Origin: Lachnospiraceae bacterium
GTDB taxonomy: Bacteria; Bacillota; Clostridia; Lachnospirales; Lachnospiraceae
DNA: 44,245 nt
Direction: 5' to 3'
Assembly: GCA_022788085.1 (NCBI GenBank)
Contig: JALEWA010000169.1
Coordinates: forward strand, 1 to 44,245
In this document: one piece after another, positions 16,980 through 28,418 of the stretch
How the letters are laid out: each line of letters starts with the position of its first letter
Position numbering within the stretch: position 1 is the stretch's first letter
Position numbers and translations under genes: made by a program
Notes under the pieces: model-generated
Database searches by the model: none
Seen by the model: only the letters and a program-made list of their open reading frames with translations
What the model was told of the DNA's origin: nothing

Positions 16980-18143
16980 TTACAAATGAAGAAGCTTGTC
17001 CAGCGTAGGGCTTATATGCGGGAACTCTTCAAGCTGGTTAAGACTGGTCTGTTTTTTGTTTTGATAGCGCATACCTTCCTTCTTAACTGCACGTATCAGT
17101 ATATTTTTGGGTGTATGCTCCATATCAATAAATTCCAGAATTTGCGTTTCATAGCCCTGCTCCTCTAATAAATTGGCTCGAATGGCATCCGTAATCAATG
17201 CTGACATCTTCTCCTTAATCAGACCATATTTTAATATGGGCTCAAGCTCCTTGCACGCTATCTGCTTATTGATCTCATGCTGACAACATGGAACGGAGAG
17301 AATGACTTTTGCATTCCAACGCACTGCCTTTTCCAATGCATAGTCGGTAGCGGTATCACACGCATGAAGTGTTACCACCATATCAACCTCATCCACACCA
17401 TCATAGGTACTGATATCACCCACATGGAAGGAAAGACCATCATAACCATATTTCCTGCTTAGTGCATTACATTTTTCAATGACATCCTCCTTCAAATCCA
17501 ATCCTATGACACGGATGTCATATTTATTCATAACCTTTAAATAATAATACAATGCAAAAGTAAGATATGACTTTCCATAACCAAAATCAATAATGGTAAG
17601 TGTCCTGTCCTTTGGAAGACTTGGAAGAATATCACGCACAAATTCCAGATAACGATTAATCTGGCGGAACTTGTCATATTTTGCATTTACAATCTTTCCT
17701 TCTGTTGTCTGAACACCAAGATCAATCAGAAACGGTACCGGAATATCTTTTGGCAATACATACTGCTTTTGCTTGTTATGACTCATTTCCTGGGCAGAAA
17801 TTTTCTTAGCCTGCTGTTTTTTCTTTCTGGTTATCGTTACCTTTCCCTTCTTGCTGACAAGAACAGTCATTTTCTCATTTTCCGTATCCAGCTCAAGCTG
17901 TTTGAATTCCTCCCTCATAATCCGCTCCACATATTCCGGCAGTTCTGCAGGTACAAGATTCTTATGATACGCCTTTGTCCCTATAAAGCTTTCTGCCTGA
18001 TAGGAGAGCTGTTCTCTTATGATAACAGGACGAACCTTTACTTTACTTATTTTATCCCGATTTACCGGATTACTTGCAATTGCTGACTGAATTGTCTGCT
18101 GATTGTCTATATATTCCTGAATAAGTCTTCTTAATTCTTCCAT
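16980..18143 (-). CDS. SAM-dependent methyltransferase
   Basis: A 387-residue class I methyltransferase. The SAM-binding glycine-rich loop is visible as LTIIDFGYGKSYLTFALYYY around residue 195, the acidic residue after strand 2 in IRVIGLDLKED, and a VTLHACDTATD strand-4 region followed by SVPCCQHEINKQ. The CCQHE motif and overall length resemble the Methyltransf_25/PF13679-type proteins. Residues 1-150 form a separate N-terminal region. The substrate (RNA, protein or small molecule) is not predictable. It starts 6 bases after surE, so the two are co-transcribed, and the 841-residue membrane protein follows. Confidence 0.8.
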   Translation of the reverse strand: MEELRRLIQEYIDNQQTIQSAIASNPVNRDKISKVKVRPVIIREQLSYQAESFIGTKAYHKNLVPAELPEYVERIMREEFKQLELDTENEKMTVLVSKKGKVTITRKKKQQAKKISAQEMSHNKQKQYVLPKDIPVPFLIDLGVQTTEGKIVNAKYDKFRQINRYLEFVRDILPSLPKDRTLTIIDFGYGKSYLTFALYYYLKVMNKYDIRVIGLDLKEDVIEKCNALSRKYGYDGLSFHVGDISTYDGVDEVDMVVTLHACDTATDYALEKAVRWNAKVILSVPCCQHEINKQIACKELEPILKYGLIKEKMSALITDAIRANLLEEQGYETQILEFIDMEHTPKNILIRAVKKEGMRYQNKKQTSLNQLEEFPHISPTLDKLLHL

Positions 18144-18149
18144 ATATGT

Positions 18150-18881
18150 TTACACTTCCCTTGCTGATGTTAATACACCGCTTGTAATCGTTCCGATGGA
18201 TATATATCTATCCATAACAGCTCTGATATCAGTTCCTTCCTGAGCTTCCTTAATTGGATTTCCACCTGCTTCCAAAAGAAATCCATTCTCGCTTTGCTCT
18301 TTAACCTCATAATAATCCTGATAGAACTGTGTATCCGCAGGAATACGATTTTCCAGAATCCCCTGATAATCCTCCAGGCTGCAGCCAGGAAAATTCACAT
18401 TCCACAAAGTATCTGATGGCAAACTTCTTCCTGATAAATCCTTTGCTATCAATAATAAATATTTCTCTACAACGTCATAAATGTCATTTGCCTCATTAGA
18501 AAAAGCAATTGCCGGTATCCCATTCGAAAGAGCTTCCACAGCAGCTCCCACCGTACCGGAATATAAGATATCCTGTCCTGCATTATATCCAAAATTAATA
18601 CCTGAAAAGACAATATCCGGTTTTTGAGGCAGAATATGTAGAAGTGCTACTTTTACACAGTCTGCCGGAGTCCCGCTGACACTGTATGCATGAACCCCTT
18701 CTACCGGAAATTCTCTTTTTCTTACTGCAAGTTCGCCACGAACCGTAATACACTGAGACATAGCACTGCATTGTCTGTCCGGTGCAACTACCCATACCTC
18801 ACCAAGCTCCTTTGCAGCCTCAGCTAATATATGAATGCCCTTTGCATCAATTCCATCATCATTTACTACTAATATTTTCAT
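18150..18881 (-). CDS. surE: 5'/3'-nucleotidase SurE
   Basis: A 243-residue SurE phosphatase that dephosphorylates nucleoside 5'- and 3'-monophosphates in the cytoplasm and is linked to stationary-phase survival. The metal-binding NDDG motif is at residues 7-10; other family motifs are VSGTPADCV, SGINFGYNAGQDILYSGT and NVNFPG. Length matches the family (about 250). It begins an apparent operon with the methyltransferase. A possible promoter, TTGAAA with TAAGAT after 18 bp, lies in the gap to the upstream terminator. Confidence 0.95.
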   Translation of the reverse strand: MKILVVNDDGIDAKGIHILAEAAKELGEVWVVAPDRQCSAMSQCITVRGELAVRKREFPVEGVHAYSVSGTPADCVKVALLHILPQKPDIVFSGINFGYNAGQDILYSGTVGAAVEALSNGIPAIAFSNEANDIYDVVEKYLLLIAKDLSGRSLPSDTLWNVNFPGCSLEDYQGILENRIPADTQFYQDYYEVKEQSENGFLLEAGGNPIKEAQEGTDIRAVMDRYISIGTITSGVLTSAREV

Positions 18882-18980
18882 GGTCTTCTAACCTTTCCTT
18901 CTTTTGATTCCTTTTACTTGTAATTATCCAAGATATATCTTACCGTATAACCATACTCTTTTTCAATATCCTGATACAAG

Positions 18981-19013
18981 AAAAAGAAAACCCCATGCCT
19001 GTTAACACGGGGT
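18981..19013 (-). terminator. Terminator after the 130-residue gene
   Basis: An 8-bp stem (CCCCATGC region paired with the CACGGGG region, one G-T pair) at 18990-19013 is followed on the minus strand by TTTTCTTTTTC. It lies directly after the stop codon at 19020. Confidence 0.8.
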
Positions 19014-19019
19014 TCATAA

Positions 19020-19412
19020 CTAAAAATATGAATTGTTCTTTCTTTTCTGACGTCTTTTTAAAATCTCATAATACAATAACAAAGTTACCAGTTCCTGAAT
19101 CCATGCCCATTTGGTATCATCTGCCTCCTGCCCGGGATTTGCCTCCATTTCTTCTCTCTTGAGAATTGCCACAATACTTCGTACAAGCCGCTCTAACTGC
19201 CAACGGTCAGGATACTGGTCATAAATCATGCTTCCGTCGTAGTCCATTTTATCCAGTATTTCCTTAACACGTACCTGATAGCGCTTGGCATATGCCGGAT
19301 ACATCTGCTGTAAATATTCCAGGTCCTCTACTATCCTGTTCTCGCTCATCTGATCCCAGTTACGATACTCAGGATACATAGGATAGTAGGGAAAAGCTCT
19401 ATGATAATCCAT
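19020..19412 (-). CDS. Conserved-looking small protein of unknown function
   Basis: A 130-residue soluble protein with an aromatic, Tyr/Pro-rich start (MDYHRAFPYYPMYPEY), a helical middle, and a hydrophobic helix WIQELVTLLLYYEILKRRQKRK at the end, in part membrane-like. I do not recognise the family. The reading frame is clean and ends directly at a strong terminator, which supports a real gene. It sits alone between the ATP synthase operon and surE. Confidence 0.6.
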   Translation of the reverse strand: MDYHRAFPYYPMYPEYRNWDQMSENRIVEDLEYLQQMYPAYAKRYQVRVKEILDKMDYDGSMIYDQYPDRWQLERLVRSIVAILKREEMEANPGQEADDTKWAWIQELVTLLLYYEILKRRQKRKNNSYF

Positions 19413-19480
19413 TGCTTCACAATCCTTGTTTTTATCATTATCATATGCATTTTCTTCAAATTAAGTTCGCTGATATGCTG

Positions 19481-19536
19481 AAAAAAATGTCACAAAAGCT
19501 CTGACACAGGAATCTTTCTCCTACATCAGAGCTTTT
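19481..19536 (-). terminator. Terminator of the ATP synthase operon
   Basis: An 11-bp perfect stem (AAAAGCTCTGA at 19494-19504 with TCAGAGCTTTT at 19526-19536) lies 9 bases after the atpC stop codon. A seven-T tract on the minus strand (complement of 19481-19487) follows a few bases beyond the hairpin. Confidence 0.85.
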
Positions 19537-19545
19537 ATCTTTTCC

Positions 19546-19950
19546 TTATTTAAGCTTCACAGCATTAATTCTTGCAATGGAACGCATCAATGCTGCCTCT
19601 GCTCTTGCAACATCAATGCTGGACTTATCACCGCTTAATCGGCTTTCAGCCCTTTCCTTTGCTGCCTCGGCTCTTTCTTCATCAATCTCACCCGGCCATT
19701 CGATAATCTCTGCAAGGATGGTTACTTCCTCCGGCAGAATCTGTACGAATCCGGCATGAAGAGCAGCATTCCTTACCGAATCCCCCTGGGTAATGGTAAG
19801 AATACCTGGCTTCACGATAACCGTAAGTGGAATATGCCCTTTGTAGATGCCGATCTCACCCTCGGTTGTATTGAATTCCACCATATCCACGTCTTCGTTG
19901 AAGAATTCACGGTCCGGTGTCACAATCGTCAGTTTAAACTTCTCTGCCAT
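19546..19950 (-). CDS. atpC: F1Fo ATP synthase epsilon subunit
   Basis: A 134-residue epsilon subunit: N-terminal beta sandwich (KFKLTIVTPDREFF, EGEIGIYKGHIPL) and C-terminal helical hairpin (EERAEAAKERAESRLS, ARAEAALMRSIARINAVK). It couples gamma rotation to the catalytic head and can inhibit ATP hydrolysis. The ATG at 19950 is preferred because AAGGAG is 8 bases upstream; the GTG at 19956 is too close to it. It is the last gene of the operon, 12 bases after atpD. Confidence 0.95.
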   Translation of the reverse strand: MAEKFKLTIVTPDREFFNEDVDMVEFNTTEGEIGIYKGHIPLTVIVKPGILTITQGDSVRNAALHAGFVQILPEEVTILAEIIEWPGEIDEERAEAAKERAESRLSGDKSSIDVARAEAALMRSIARINAVKLK

Positions 19951-19962
19951 ATGCACCGCTCC

Positions 19963-21490
<1,528 letters not shown>

Positions 21491-22345
21491 TTATGATATC
21501 GCCTCAGCACCTGCAATAATTTCTGTTAATTCCTGCGTAATAGAACTTTGTCTTGCTCTGTTGTAGAGAAGGGAAAGCTGATTGATCATCTCGTCAGCAT
21601 TGCTGGTCGCATTATCCATCGCCTGCATTCTGGCTCCGTTTTCACTGGCAACAGATTCAATCATAGCCCCGTAAATCAGACTTGTGATATACTTAGGAAT
21701 GATTAAATCAACTGCTTCTTCTGTTTCCGGCTCAAATTCCAGAACTGCCTTATTCTCCTCTTCCTTCCGCTCATCCTCTACCTTAACAGGGAGCAGCTTT
21801 AACAGGGTTGGTACATGCGTCACAGTATTCTTAAATCCCGTATATGCGACATAGATTTCCCCGATTTCACCTGCCGCAAAATCCTCCAGCACACGATTAC
21901 TGATTGTCATGGCATCCGCATACGCCGGTTCTTCAATCATGTCGGAATAATCCTCACGAACTTCAAATCCAAACTTTGCGAGTGCATCCCTTCCCTTGCT
22001 TCCTACCGCATAGACTACAACGTCTTCCTTATCGAACTCACCGTTTTTGACCAGCTTCACAATATTGGAATTATAGCCTCCGGCCAACCCTCGATTGGCT
22101 GTAATCACAATAATTCCTTTTTTACCGTTAGAAGCTGCACGCAAATACGGATGGTCAATATTTCCTGCCTTTGACAGCATGGAAGCTACGGTATCATACA
22201 TACAGGAAAAATATGTCCTGGAACGCTCCGCACGTCCCTTGGCACGCTGTAGCTTTACCGTAGATACCAGCTTCATTGCCTTTGTAATCTGCTGCGTACT
22301 TTGTACAGAGCCCTTACGCCTTTTTATATCTCTCATGGAAGCCAT
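21491..22345 (-). CDS. atpG: F1Fo ATP synthase gamma subunit
   Basis: A 284-residue gamma subunit, the central rotor shaft. The N-terminal helix (MRDIKRRKGSVQSTQQITKA) and C-terminal helix (MQAMDNATSNADEMINQLSL, then RARQSSITQELTEIIAGA) are canonical, with ITANRGLAGGYN in between. Start supported by AAAGGAG upstream. Thirty-eight bases separate it from atpA. Confidence 0.97.
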   Translation of the reverse strand: MASMRDIKRRKGSVQSTQQITKAMKLVSTVKLQRAKGRAERSRTYFSCMYDTVASMLSKAGNIDHPYLRAASNGKKGIIVITANRGLAGGYNSNIVKLVKNGEFDKEDVVVYAVGSKGRDALAKFGFEVREDYSDMIEEPAYADAMTISNRVLEDFAAGEIGEIYVAYTGFKNTVTHVPTLLKLLPVKVEDERKEEENKAVLEFEPETEEAVDLIIPKYITSLIYGAMIESVASENGARMQAMDNATSNADEMINQLSLLYNRARQSSITQELTEIIAGAEAIS

Positions 22346-22383
22346 AAGAAAACTCCTTTCCTATTCAAAGATGTCCACAGCTT

Positions 22384-23919
<1,536 letters not shown>

Positions 23920-24465
23920 TTAAATCTGAATCGCCATCAATTCACGTTCCAGACTTCCTAACTTTGTCCGAATACTACTGTCTACGACACGGTCACCCAT
24001 ACGGATTATCATTCCACCAATTAGCGTCTCATCTACCTTATAGTGGCATTCCAGGGTTTCATATTTTGTAGTCGCAAGCAGCTTTGCTTCGATATCCTTT
24101 TTCTCATTTTCCTGTAGCGGAATCGCTGTTGTTACATAGGCAACACCAATTTTTAAGTATTCCTTGATGCTGTCAATAACATATTCCAGAATCTCTTCTA
24201 TTTGGGCATATCTGTCCTTCTCAACGATAGTTACCAGGAAACCCAGAAGTTCTTTATCCATTCTGTCACGGAAAATATTTTCCATGACTGTAAGTTTCTC
24301 TTCCTTTGGAATCTTTGGATGGTTCATAAACTGTCCAAATTCCTGATTTTCCTGAACTATCTTGAGCAGATTGCCTACTTCCTCCAAAAAGAGACTCGTT
24401 TTATTTTCTTCAACAGCAAGCTCAAACAGCGCTTCCCCGTATGTTTTGGAAATTAGCTTAGCCAT
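23920..24465 (-). CDS. atpH: F1Fo ATP synthase delta subunit
   Basis: A 181-residue delta subunit, the peripheral-stalk cap linking subunit b to F1. The N-terminal helical domain (ISKTYGEALFELAVEENK) and C-terminal segment (GGMIIRMGDRVVDSSIRTKL) are characteristic. Its start overlaps the end of atpF by 13 bases, indicating translational coupling. Confidence 0.96.
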   Translation of the reverse strand: MAKLISKTYGEALFELAVEENKTSLFLEEVGNLLKIVQENQEFGQFMNHPKIPKEEKLTVMENIFRDRMDKELLGFLVTIVEKDRYAQIEEILEYVIDSIKEYLKIGVAYVTTAIPLQENEKKDIEAKLLATTKYETLECHYKVDETLIGGMIIRMGDRVVDSSIRTKLGSLERELMAIQI

Positions 24466-24995
24466 GTGCTATCACCTATTTCTTTCAAAGTCTCTTCTAT
24501 CAGCTGATGCTGAACATTGGTATCAATATTAGCCTGTACAATTTTGGCTGCCATAACAGATGCAACGGCGATCATCTCCCGTTTTACTTCATCTGCCATT
24601 TTCTTCTTCTCAAGTTCGGCTTCTACTCTGGCTCTTTCTACAATCTTTCCAGCTTCTTCCTTCGCTTCCGCAACGATTCTGGCTTCATTTTCCTTACCAC
24701 GCTTACGGGCATCCTCTAAGATTGCTTCTGCTTCCTTATCTGCCCCGGCAAGCTTAGCTTCATAAAGAGCCTTTGTTTCCTCTGCACTCTTACAGTCTGC
24801 TGCTGCCTGATCCAGTTCTCCCTTAATCTTATCCTGTCTGTCCTGTAACATCTTTCTGACCGGATTGAACAGAAAGTGTGATGCAAACAAGAACAGGAAG
24901 AACATTGCAATAATCATCAAAGTGGCATCTGCCAAAAGTTGAAAGTCAAGGTCGAAAAGCCGGCTCATACCTACTGATTCAGTAGCTAGTATCAT
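24453..24995 (-). CDS. atpF: F1Fo ATP synthase b subunit
   Basis: A 180-residue b subunit with one N-terminal membrane segment (about residues 20-42) and a long charged coiled coil, Ala-, Glu- and Lys-rich (residues 50-165), forming the peripheral stalk. The start has GGAGGG 8 bases upstream. It ends overlapping atpH. A 110-base gap separates it from atpE, with a hairpin element. Confidence 0.95.
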   Translation of the reverse strand: MILATESVGMSRLFDLDFQLLADATLMIIAMFFLFLFASHFLFNPVRKMLQDRQDKIKGELDQAAADCKSAEETKALYEAKLAGADKEAEAILEDARKRGKENEARIVAEAKEEAGKIVERARVEAELEKKKMADEVKREMIAVASVMAAKIVQANIDTNVQHQLIEETLKEIGDSTWLS

Positions 24996-25026
24996 GCCTT
25001 AAGCCCTCCTTTATTACTTTCTAATG

Positions 25027-25056
25027 TTATGCACACAAAGTCTGCGACTTTGGCGC
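25027..25056 (-). repeat. Hairpin element in the atpE-atpF gap
   Basis: CAAAGTC (25036-25042) pairs perfectly with GACTTTG (25046-25052). Read on the minus strand it is flanked by GCGCCAAA and GTGTGCATAA, the same two blocks that flank the middle stem in the atpG-atpD spacer, where they are on the plus strand. Opposite orientations at two sites fit a dispersed repeat rather than a shared operon signal. Confidence 0.55.
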
Positions 25057-25105
25057 TGAATGGTTTCATTTCTTATAGTTCTACACATTCTTTCACGCAC
25101 TAAAG

Positions 25106-25372
<267 letters not shown>

Positions 25373-25382
25373 CTATATACTT

Positions 25383-26099
25383 CTAACCTTCAATAGCATT
25401 ATTAATATAAGTCATTGTTAACATTGAGAATACATATGTCTGAATTGCCCCGGAGAACAAATCAAAATACACATGCAATGCTGCCGGCCATGCCGTTGCA
25501 ATCCATCCAAGCAATCCATAGATCAACGCCATCATTACAGTTCCTGACAATACGTTTGCAAACAAACGAAGTGACAGTGAAATCGGAACTGCAATATCAC
25601 CGATAATATTGATTGGCGCCCAGATTGGCCACGGCTCGCACAAGCTCTTGATCACTCCTGACACCTTCTGATATTTGAATTTGTTGAAGGTAATCAGCGT
25701 AAAGGTAATCAAACCGAGTGCCAGCGTCACACCGTAATCTGCTGTAGGCGGGCGTAAGCCAAAGAGTCCTGAAATATTGCTAAGCAGGATAAACATGAAA
25801 AGAATACCAATGTAATTAGCAAATGCTGCTGCATTCTTTCCCATAACTCCCTTAGTCATGTTATCAAGCATCTCAACTATCAGCTCTACTACATTCTGGA
25901 AAGCTCCCGGAACCTCAGTCGCATGCTTTACTGCCCTGTTTGCCAGCAGGCAAAAGATAATGATCATCATAAAAACAATGAAGAGACATGCATGCGTCGT
26001 TGTTATCCACACGGTCTGACCAAAGAATTTATATTGAAAGATTCCATGGACCATAAAATCAATCTCATCAGCCGAGGATAACAGAATTCCTGTTCCCAT
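25383..26099 (-). CDS. atpB: F1Fo ATP synthase a subunit
   Basis: A 238-residue integral membrane subunit with five or six membrane helices; it forms the ion half-channels next to the c ring. The essential Arg is in SLSLRLFANVLSG. PWPIWAPINIIGDIAVPIS precedes it. Length is normal. It is followed by atpE after 22 bases. Confidence 0.95.
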   Translation of the reverse strand: MGTGILLSSADEIDFMVHGIFQYKFFGQTVWITTTHACLFIVFMMIIIFCLLANRAVKHATEVPGAFQNVVELIVEMLDNMTKGVMGKNAAAFANYIGILFMFILLSNISGLFGLRPPTADYGVTLALGLITFTLITFNKFKYQKVSGVIKSLCEPWPIWAPINIIGDIAVPISLSLRLFANVLSGTVMMALIYGLLGWIATAWPAALHVYFDLFSGAIQTYVFSMLTMTYINNAIEG

Positions 26100-26111
26100 A
26101 AACTCACCTCC

Positions 26112-26525
26112 TTATTCTATTTCTTTATTCAGTTTTCTTTTATGAGACAGCTTCTCAAATAGCGGCTGGAGATAGGCGGAAACCTTAAGTCCCATGACTC
26201 CGACAAAAGCTGCTATCGGATTGCCTATCCGTGTTATCATAAGTATACCCAAAATAAGTACCACTATCAGATATCGAATGATATTCTGTCTCGTTGCTGT
26301 CGCCTGCGCCCCCTTTACATCCCTTTCCACGACACTGTTTAAGGATAATGCCATGTGAAAAGCCATAAATATTGCTGTCAGTACTCCAATCCAGAGTCCT
26401 ATGCTGTAGTTTGCCTTATCCGTCACAAGAAAGACGCCCACAAGCTGGCTTGCTGCTCCAAATAATATGATTCCGACTAATAATCCAGGCAGGGCATTAT
26501 TAATGCTTCTGATTTTCTTAATCAT
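26112..26525 (-). CDS. atpI: ATP synthase assembly subunit I
   Basis: A 137-residue membrane protein with four hydrophobic segments, of the AtpI/ATP-synt_I type that helps assemble the c ring. The ATG at 26525 is chosen: it has an AAGGAAG stretch just upstream and overlaps the end of atpZ by 8 bases; the ATG at 26540 has its ribosome site directly abutting. Position between atpZ and atpB is the standard place for this gene. Confidence 0.82.
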   Translation of the reverse strand: MIKKIRSINNALPGLLVGIILFGAASQLVGVFLVTDKANYSIGLWIGVLTAIFMAFHMALSLNSVVERDVKGAQATATRQNIIRYLIVVLILGILMITRIGNPIAAFVGVMGLKVSAYLQPLFEKLSHKRKLNKEIE

Positions 26526-26823
26526 CTTCTTCCTTTTCATCTCCTGCTACTTTGGTTTCTGTAAGGTTCTCTTTCATTCCCTTTCTACGTTTCATTTCCA
26601 TGGAATCATCCTTTGTCTCAAAAATCTTTTTTGACAGAATGAATATATTCCGAAAGCCTGCCAGAGCACCAATAAAAAATAATGCGACAAACAGCCAGGA
26701 GGTCTGGAGCCATTGATCCAGATACCATCCCAGAAAAGAGCATAAAAAGATAGGTACGAGCATCGTAATACCGAATTGAGTAATCATTGCTAAGGACTGA
26801 TAAACTGACTTGTGATATTTCAT
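26518..26823 (-). CDS. atpZ: AtpZ-like ATP synthase accessory protein
   Basis: A 101-residue protein with two membrane helices (about residues 10-30 and 38-58) and a charged cytoplasmic tail, matching the AtpZ/AtpI putative F1Fo-ATPase subunit family (PF09527). The GWYLDQWLQTSWLFVALFF segment with Gly and Asp is typical. It is the first gene of the operon, behind a good sigma-A promoter. AtpZ has been linked with AtpI to ion supply and assembly. Confidence 0.85.
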   Translation of the reverse strand: MKYHKSVYQSLAMITQFGITMLVPIFLCSFLGWYLDQWLQTSWLFVALFFIGALAGFRNIFILSKKIFETKDDSMEMKRRKGMKENLTETKVAGDEKEEDD

Positions 26824-26868
26824 AACCTTACCTCCATCCGGTCTTTACTTCCAAGATACCTATACTAA

Positions 26869-26897
26869 ATTATACAAAGTTTTAAGAAATCTGTCTA
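26869..26897 (-). promoter_or_regulatory. Sigma-A promoter of the ATP synthase operon
   Basis: TAGACA (26892-26897) and a perfect TATAAT (26869-26874) on the minus strand are separated by 17 bp, about 45 bases before atpZ. Confidence 0.75.
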
Positions 26898-26965
26898 GTA
26901 AATGGATATTTTTTCTAATTAATTTATTTCTATTCTCATATTTTATTAAATTTTTCTTAAATGAT

Positions 26966-27008
26966 GTTTACTTTACTGTGTTGAACACGTAAACTATTAT
27001 CATATAGT
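26966..27008 (+). promoter_or_regulatory. Promoter and nested palindromes of the DUF402 gene
   Basis: TTGAAC (26981-26986) and TATAGT (27003-27008) are separated by 16 bp. The -35 is enclosed by the inverted repeat GTTTAC (26966-26971) and GTAAAC (26989-26994), and lies within the smaller palindrome GTGTTGAACAC. The arrangement could be a repressor operator over the -35; no regulator is assigned. Confidence 0.5.
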
Positions 27009-27055
27009 CAGGCTGACATATTACTTATTTAGAATATCCAGAAAGAAGTGATCTT

Positions 27056-27538
27056 ATGAAAGAAAATCCCGCAATCTATAGAAAACGCATGATTCCGGAA
27101 GAATGTATTCTTCTAAAAGACGATATCTTACTTGAAGTTTCCGATGATATCATCGTTTCAAAATGGAATACCCTAAAGCCAAAACGTGAATTGCATCACG
27201 GCTATTCCTGCTATTTTCTAAAGCAGGGCTTTAAAGTAAGCAAATTCTATCGTGCCGACAATACGCTCATGTACTGGTACTGTGATATTGTTGATTATGA
27301 TTACAATGAAGAAACGAATACGCTTATCGCAACAGATTTGCTTGCTGATGTGATTATTTATCCTGACGGCTATGTGAAGGTCGTTGATCTGGACGAGCTT
27401 GCCCTCGCCGTTGAGAAAAAGATTTGTGAACCGGAAAAGATAACCTTGGCTTTAAAGAATTTAGACAGACTTTTGAATCTTATTTATGAGGATAAATTCG
27501 ATGTGCTGACAGCATATATAGAAAAGTGGGACAGATGA
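27056..27538 (+). CDS. DUF402 family protein
   Basis: A 160-residue soluble protein with the DUF402 (PF04167) pattern: SKFYRADNTLMYWYCDIVDY, an acidic stretch, then DLLADVIIYPDGYVKVVDLDEL and a C-terminal helical region. Some members hydrolyse nucleoside tri- or diphosphates (Ntdp) or act in fosfomycin synthesis (FomD), so a phosphohydrolase role is possible but unproven. It is the only plus-strand gene in the first 39 kb, divergent from the ATP synthase operon and convergent with folD. A hairpin overlaps its stop codon. Confidence 0.8.
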   Translation: MKENPAIYRKRMIPEECILLKDDILLEVSDDIIVSKWNTLKPKRELHHGYSCYFLKQGFKVSKFYRADNTLMYWYCDIVDYDYNEETNTLIATDLLADVIIYPDGYVKVVDLDELALAVEKKICEPEKITLALKNLDRLLNLIYEDKFDVLTAYIEKWDR

Positions 27539-27548
27539 ACTGTCCCAC
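27522..27548 (-). terminator. Terminator between the DUF402 gene and folD
   Basis: GTGGGACAG (27526-27534) and CTGTCCCAC (27540-27548) form a perfect 9-bp stem with a 5-base loop; the DUF402 stop codon lies in the loop. On the minus strand it is followed by TTTT, terminating the folD transcript. On the plus strand no T tract follows. Confidence 0.75.
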
Positions 27549-27553
27549 TATAA

Positions 27554-28405
27554 CTATAAGTGCTTCCTCATCGCAGCCCCAACCACATGTCCGACAAGTA
27601 CGGATGTGGTAACGCTTCCTGCGCCACCCGGTACCGGTGTAATCGCATCCACGATTTTCTCGGCTTCTTCGTAATTCACATCACCGCAAAGCTTTCCTTC
27701 TTCATTCACATTGATACCTACATCGATGACAACCTGACCTTCTCTTAAGTATGAGCCGTCGATAACACCTGCCCTGCCTGCTGCCACAATGACAATATCA
27801 GCCTCTTTTACAACAGATGGCATATCCTTTGTCCTGGTATGACAGATGGTAACGGTTGCATTTTTCTGAATGAGCATCATCGCAGCCGGCTTTCCAACGA
27901 CAAGGCTTCTTCCGACTACAACTGCCTTTTTACCGGTACAGTCGATTCCATAATGGTCAAGAATCTCCATACAGCCCTGTGGTGTACAGGGTGGAAATCC
28001 CTGCTTCTTACCTGCAAATACGCCTGCAAGCGAACCATCTGTAATTCCATCTACATCTTTTTCAAAATCAAGCGCATTAATAATTTTTTCTTCATTCAGA
28101 TGCTTCGGTAATGGACGAAACAGCAGCACGCCGTGAATCGCATCATTCTTATTTACCTGGTCAATAACTTTAAGAAGTTCTTCTTCTGTTACGTCCTGTG
28201 GAAGAAGGAACTTTTCATATGCCACACCAAGTGTTTCACATCTTTTCGTTGCTCCTCTTTCATAAGAAATATCGTCATCACGCTCACCCACACGAATAAT
28301 GCCAAGTGTTGGTGTGATTCCCTTCTCCTGCAGCTTTGCCACATTGGCCTTAATCTTCTCATTCATAGCGGCGGTAACTTCTTTACCTAATAACTGCTTT
28401 GCCAT
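27554..28405 (-). CDS. folD: Methylene-THF dehydrogenase (FolD-type)
   Basis: A 283-residue FolD-type protein interconverting methylene- and methenyl-tetrahydrofolate. Tyr48 and Lys54 in SYERGATK match the catalytic Tyr and Lys, and KDVDGIT, CTPQGCME and VVVGRSLVVGKP (dinucleotide binding) are conserved. However, the usual VQLPLPKH segment is FRPLPKH here, so the Gln implicated in the cyclohydrolase step is replaced by Phe96. With the dedicated cyclohydrolase gene 13 bases upstream, this FolD may act mainly as a dehydrogenase (inference). Ribosome site AAGGAGG. Confidence 0.93.
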   Translation of the reverse strand: MAKQLLGKEVTAAMNEKIKANVAKLQEKGITPTLGIIRVGERDDDISYERGATKRCETLGVAYEKFLLPQDVTEEELLKVIDQVNKNDAIHGVLLFRPLPKHLNEEKIINALDFEKDVDGITDGSLAGVFAGKKQGFPPCTPQGCMEILDHYGIDCTGKKAVVVGRSLVVGKPAAMMLIQKNATVTICHTRTKDMPSVVKEADIVIVAAGRAGVIDGSYLREGQVVIDVGINVNEEGKLCGDVNYEEAEKIVDAITPVPGGAGSVTTSVLVGHVVGAAMRKHL

Positions 28406-28418
28406 GCTCTTATCCTCC

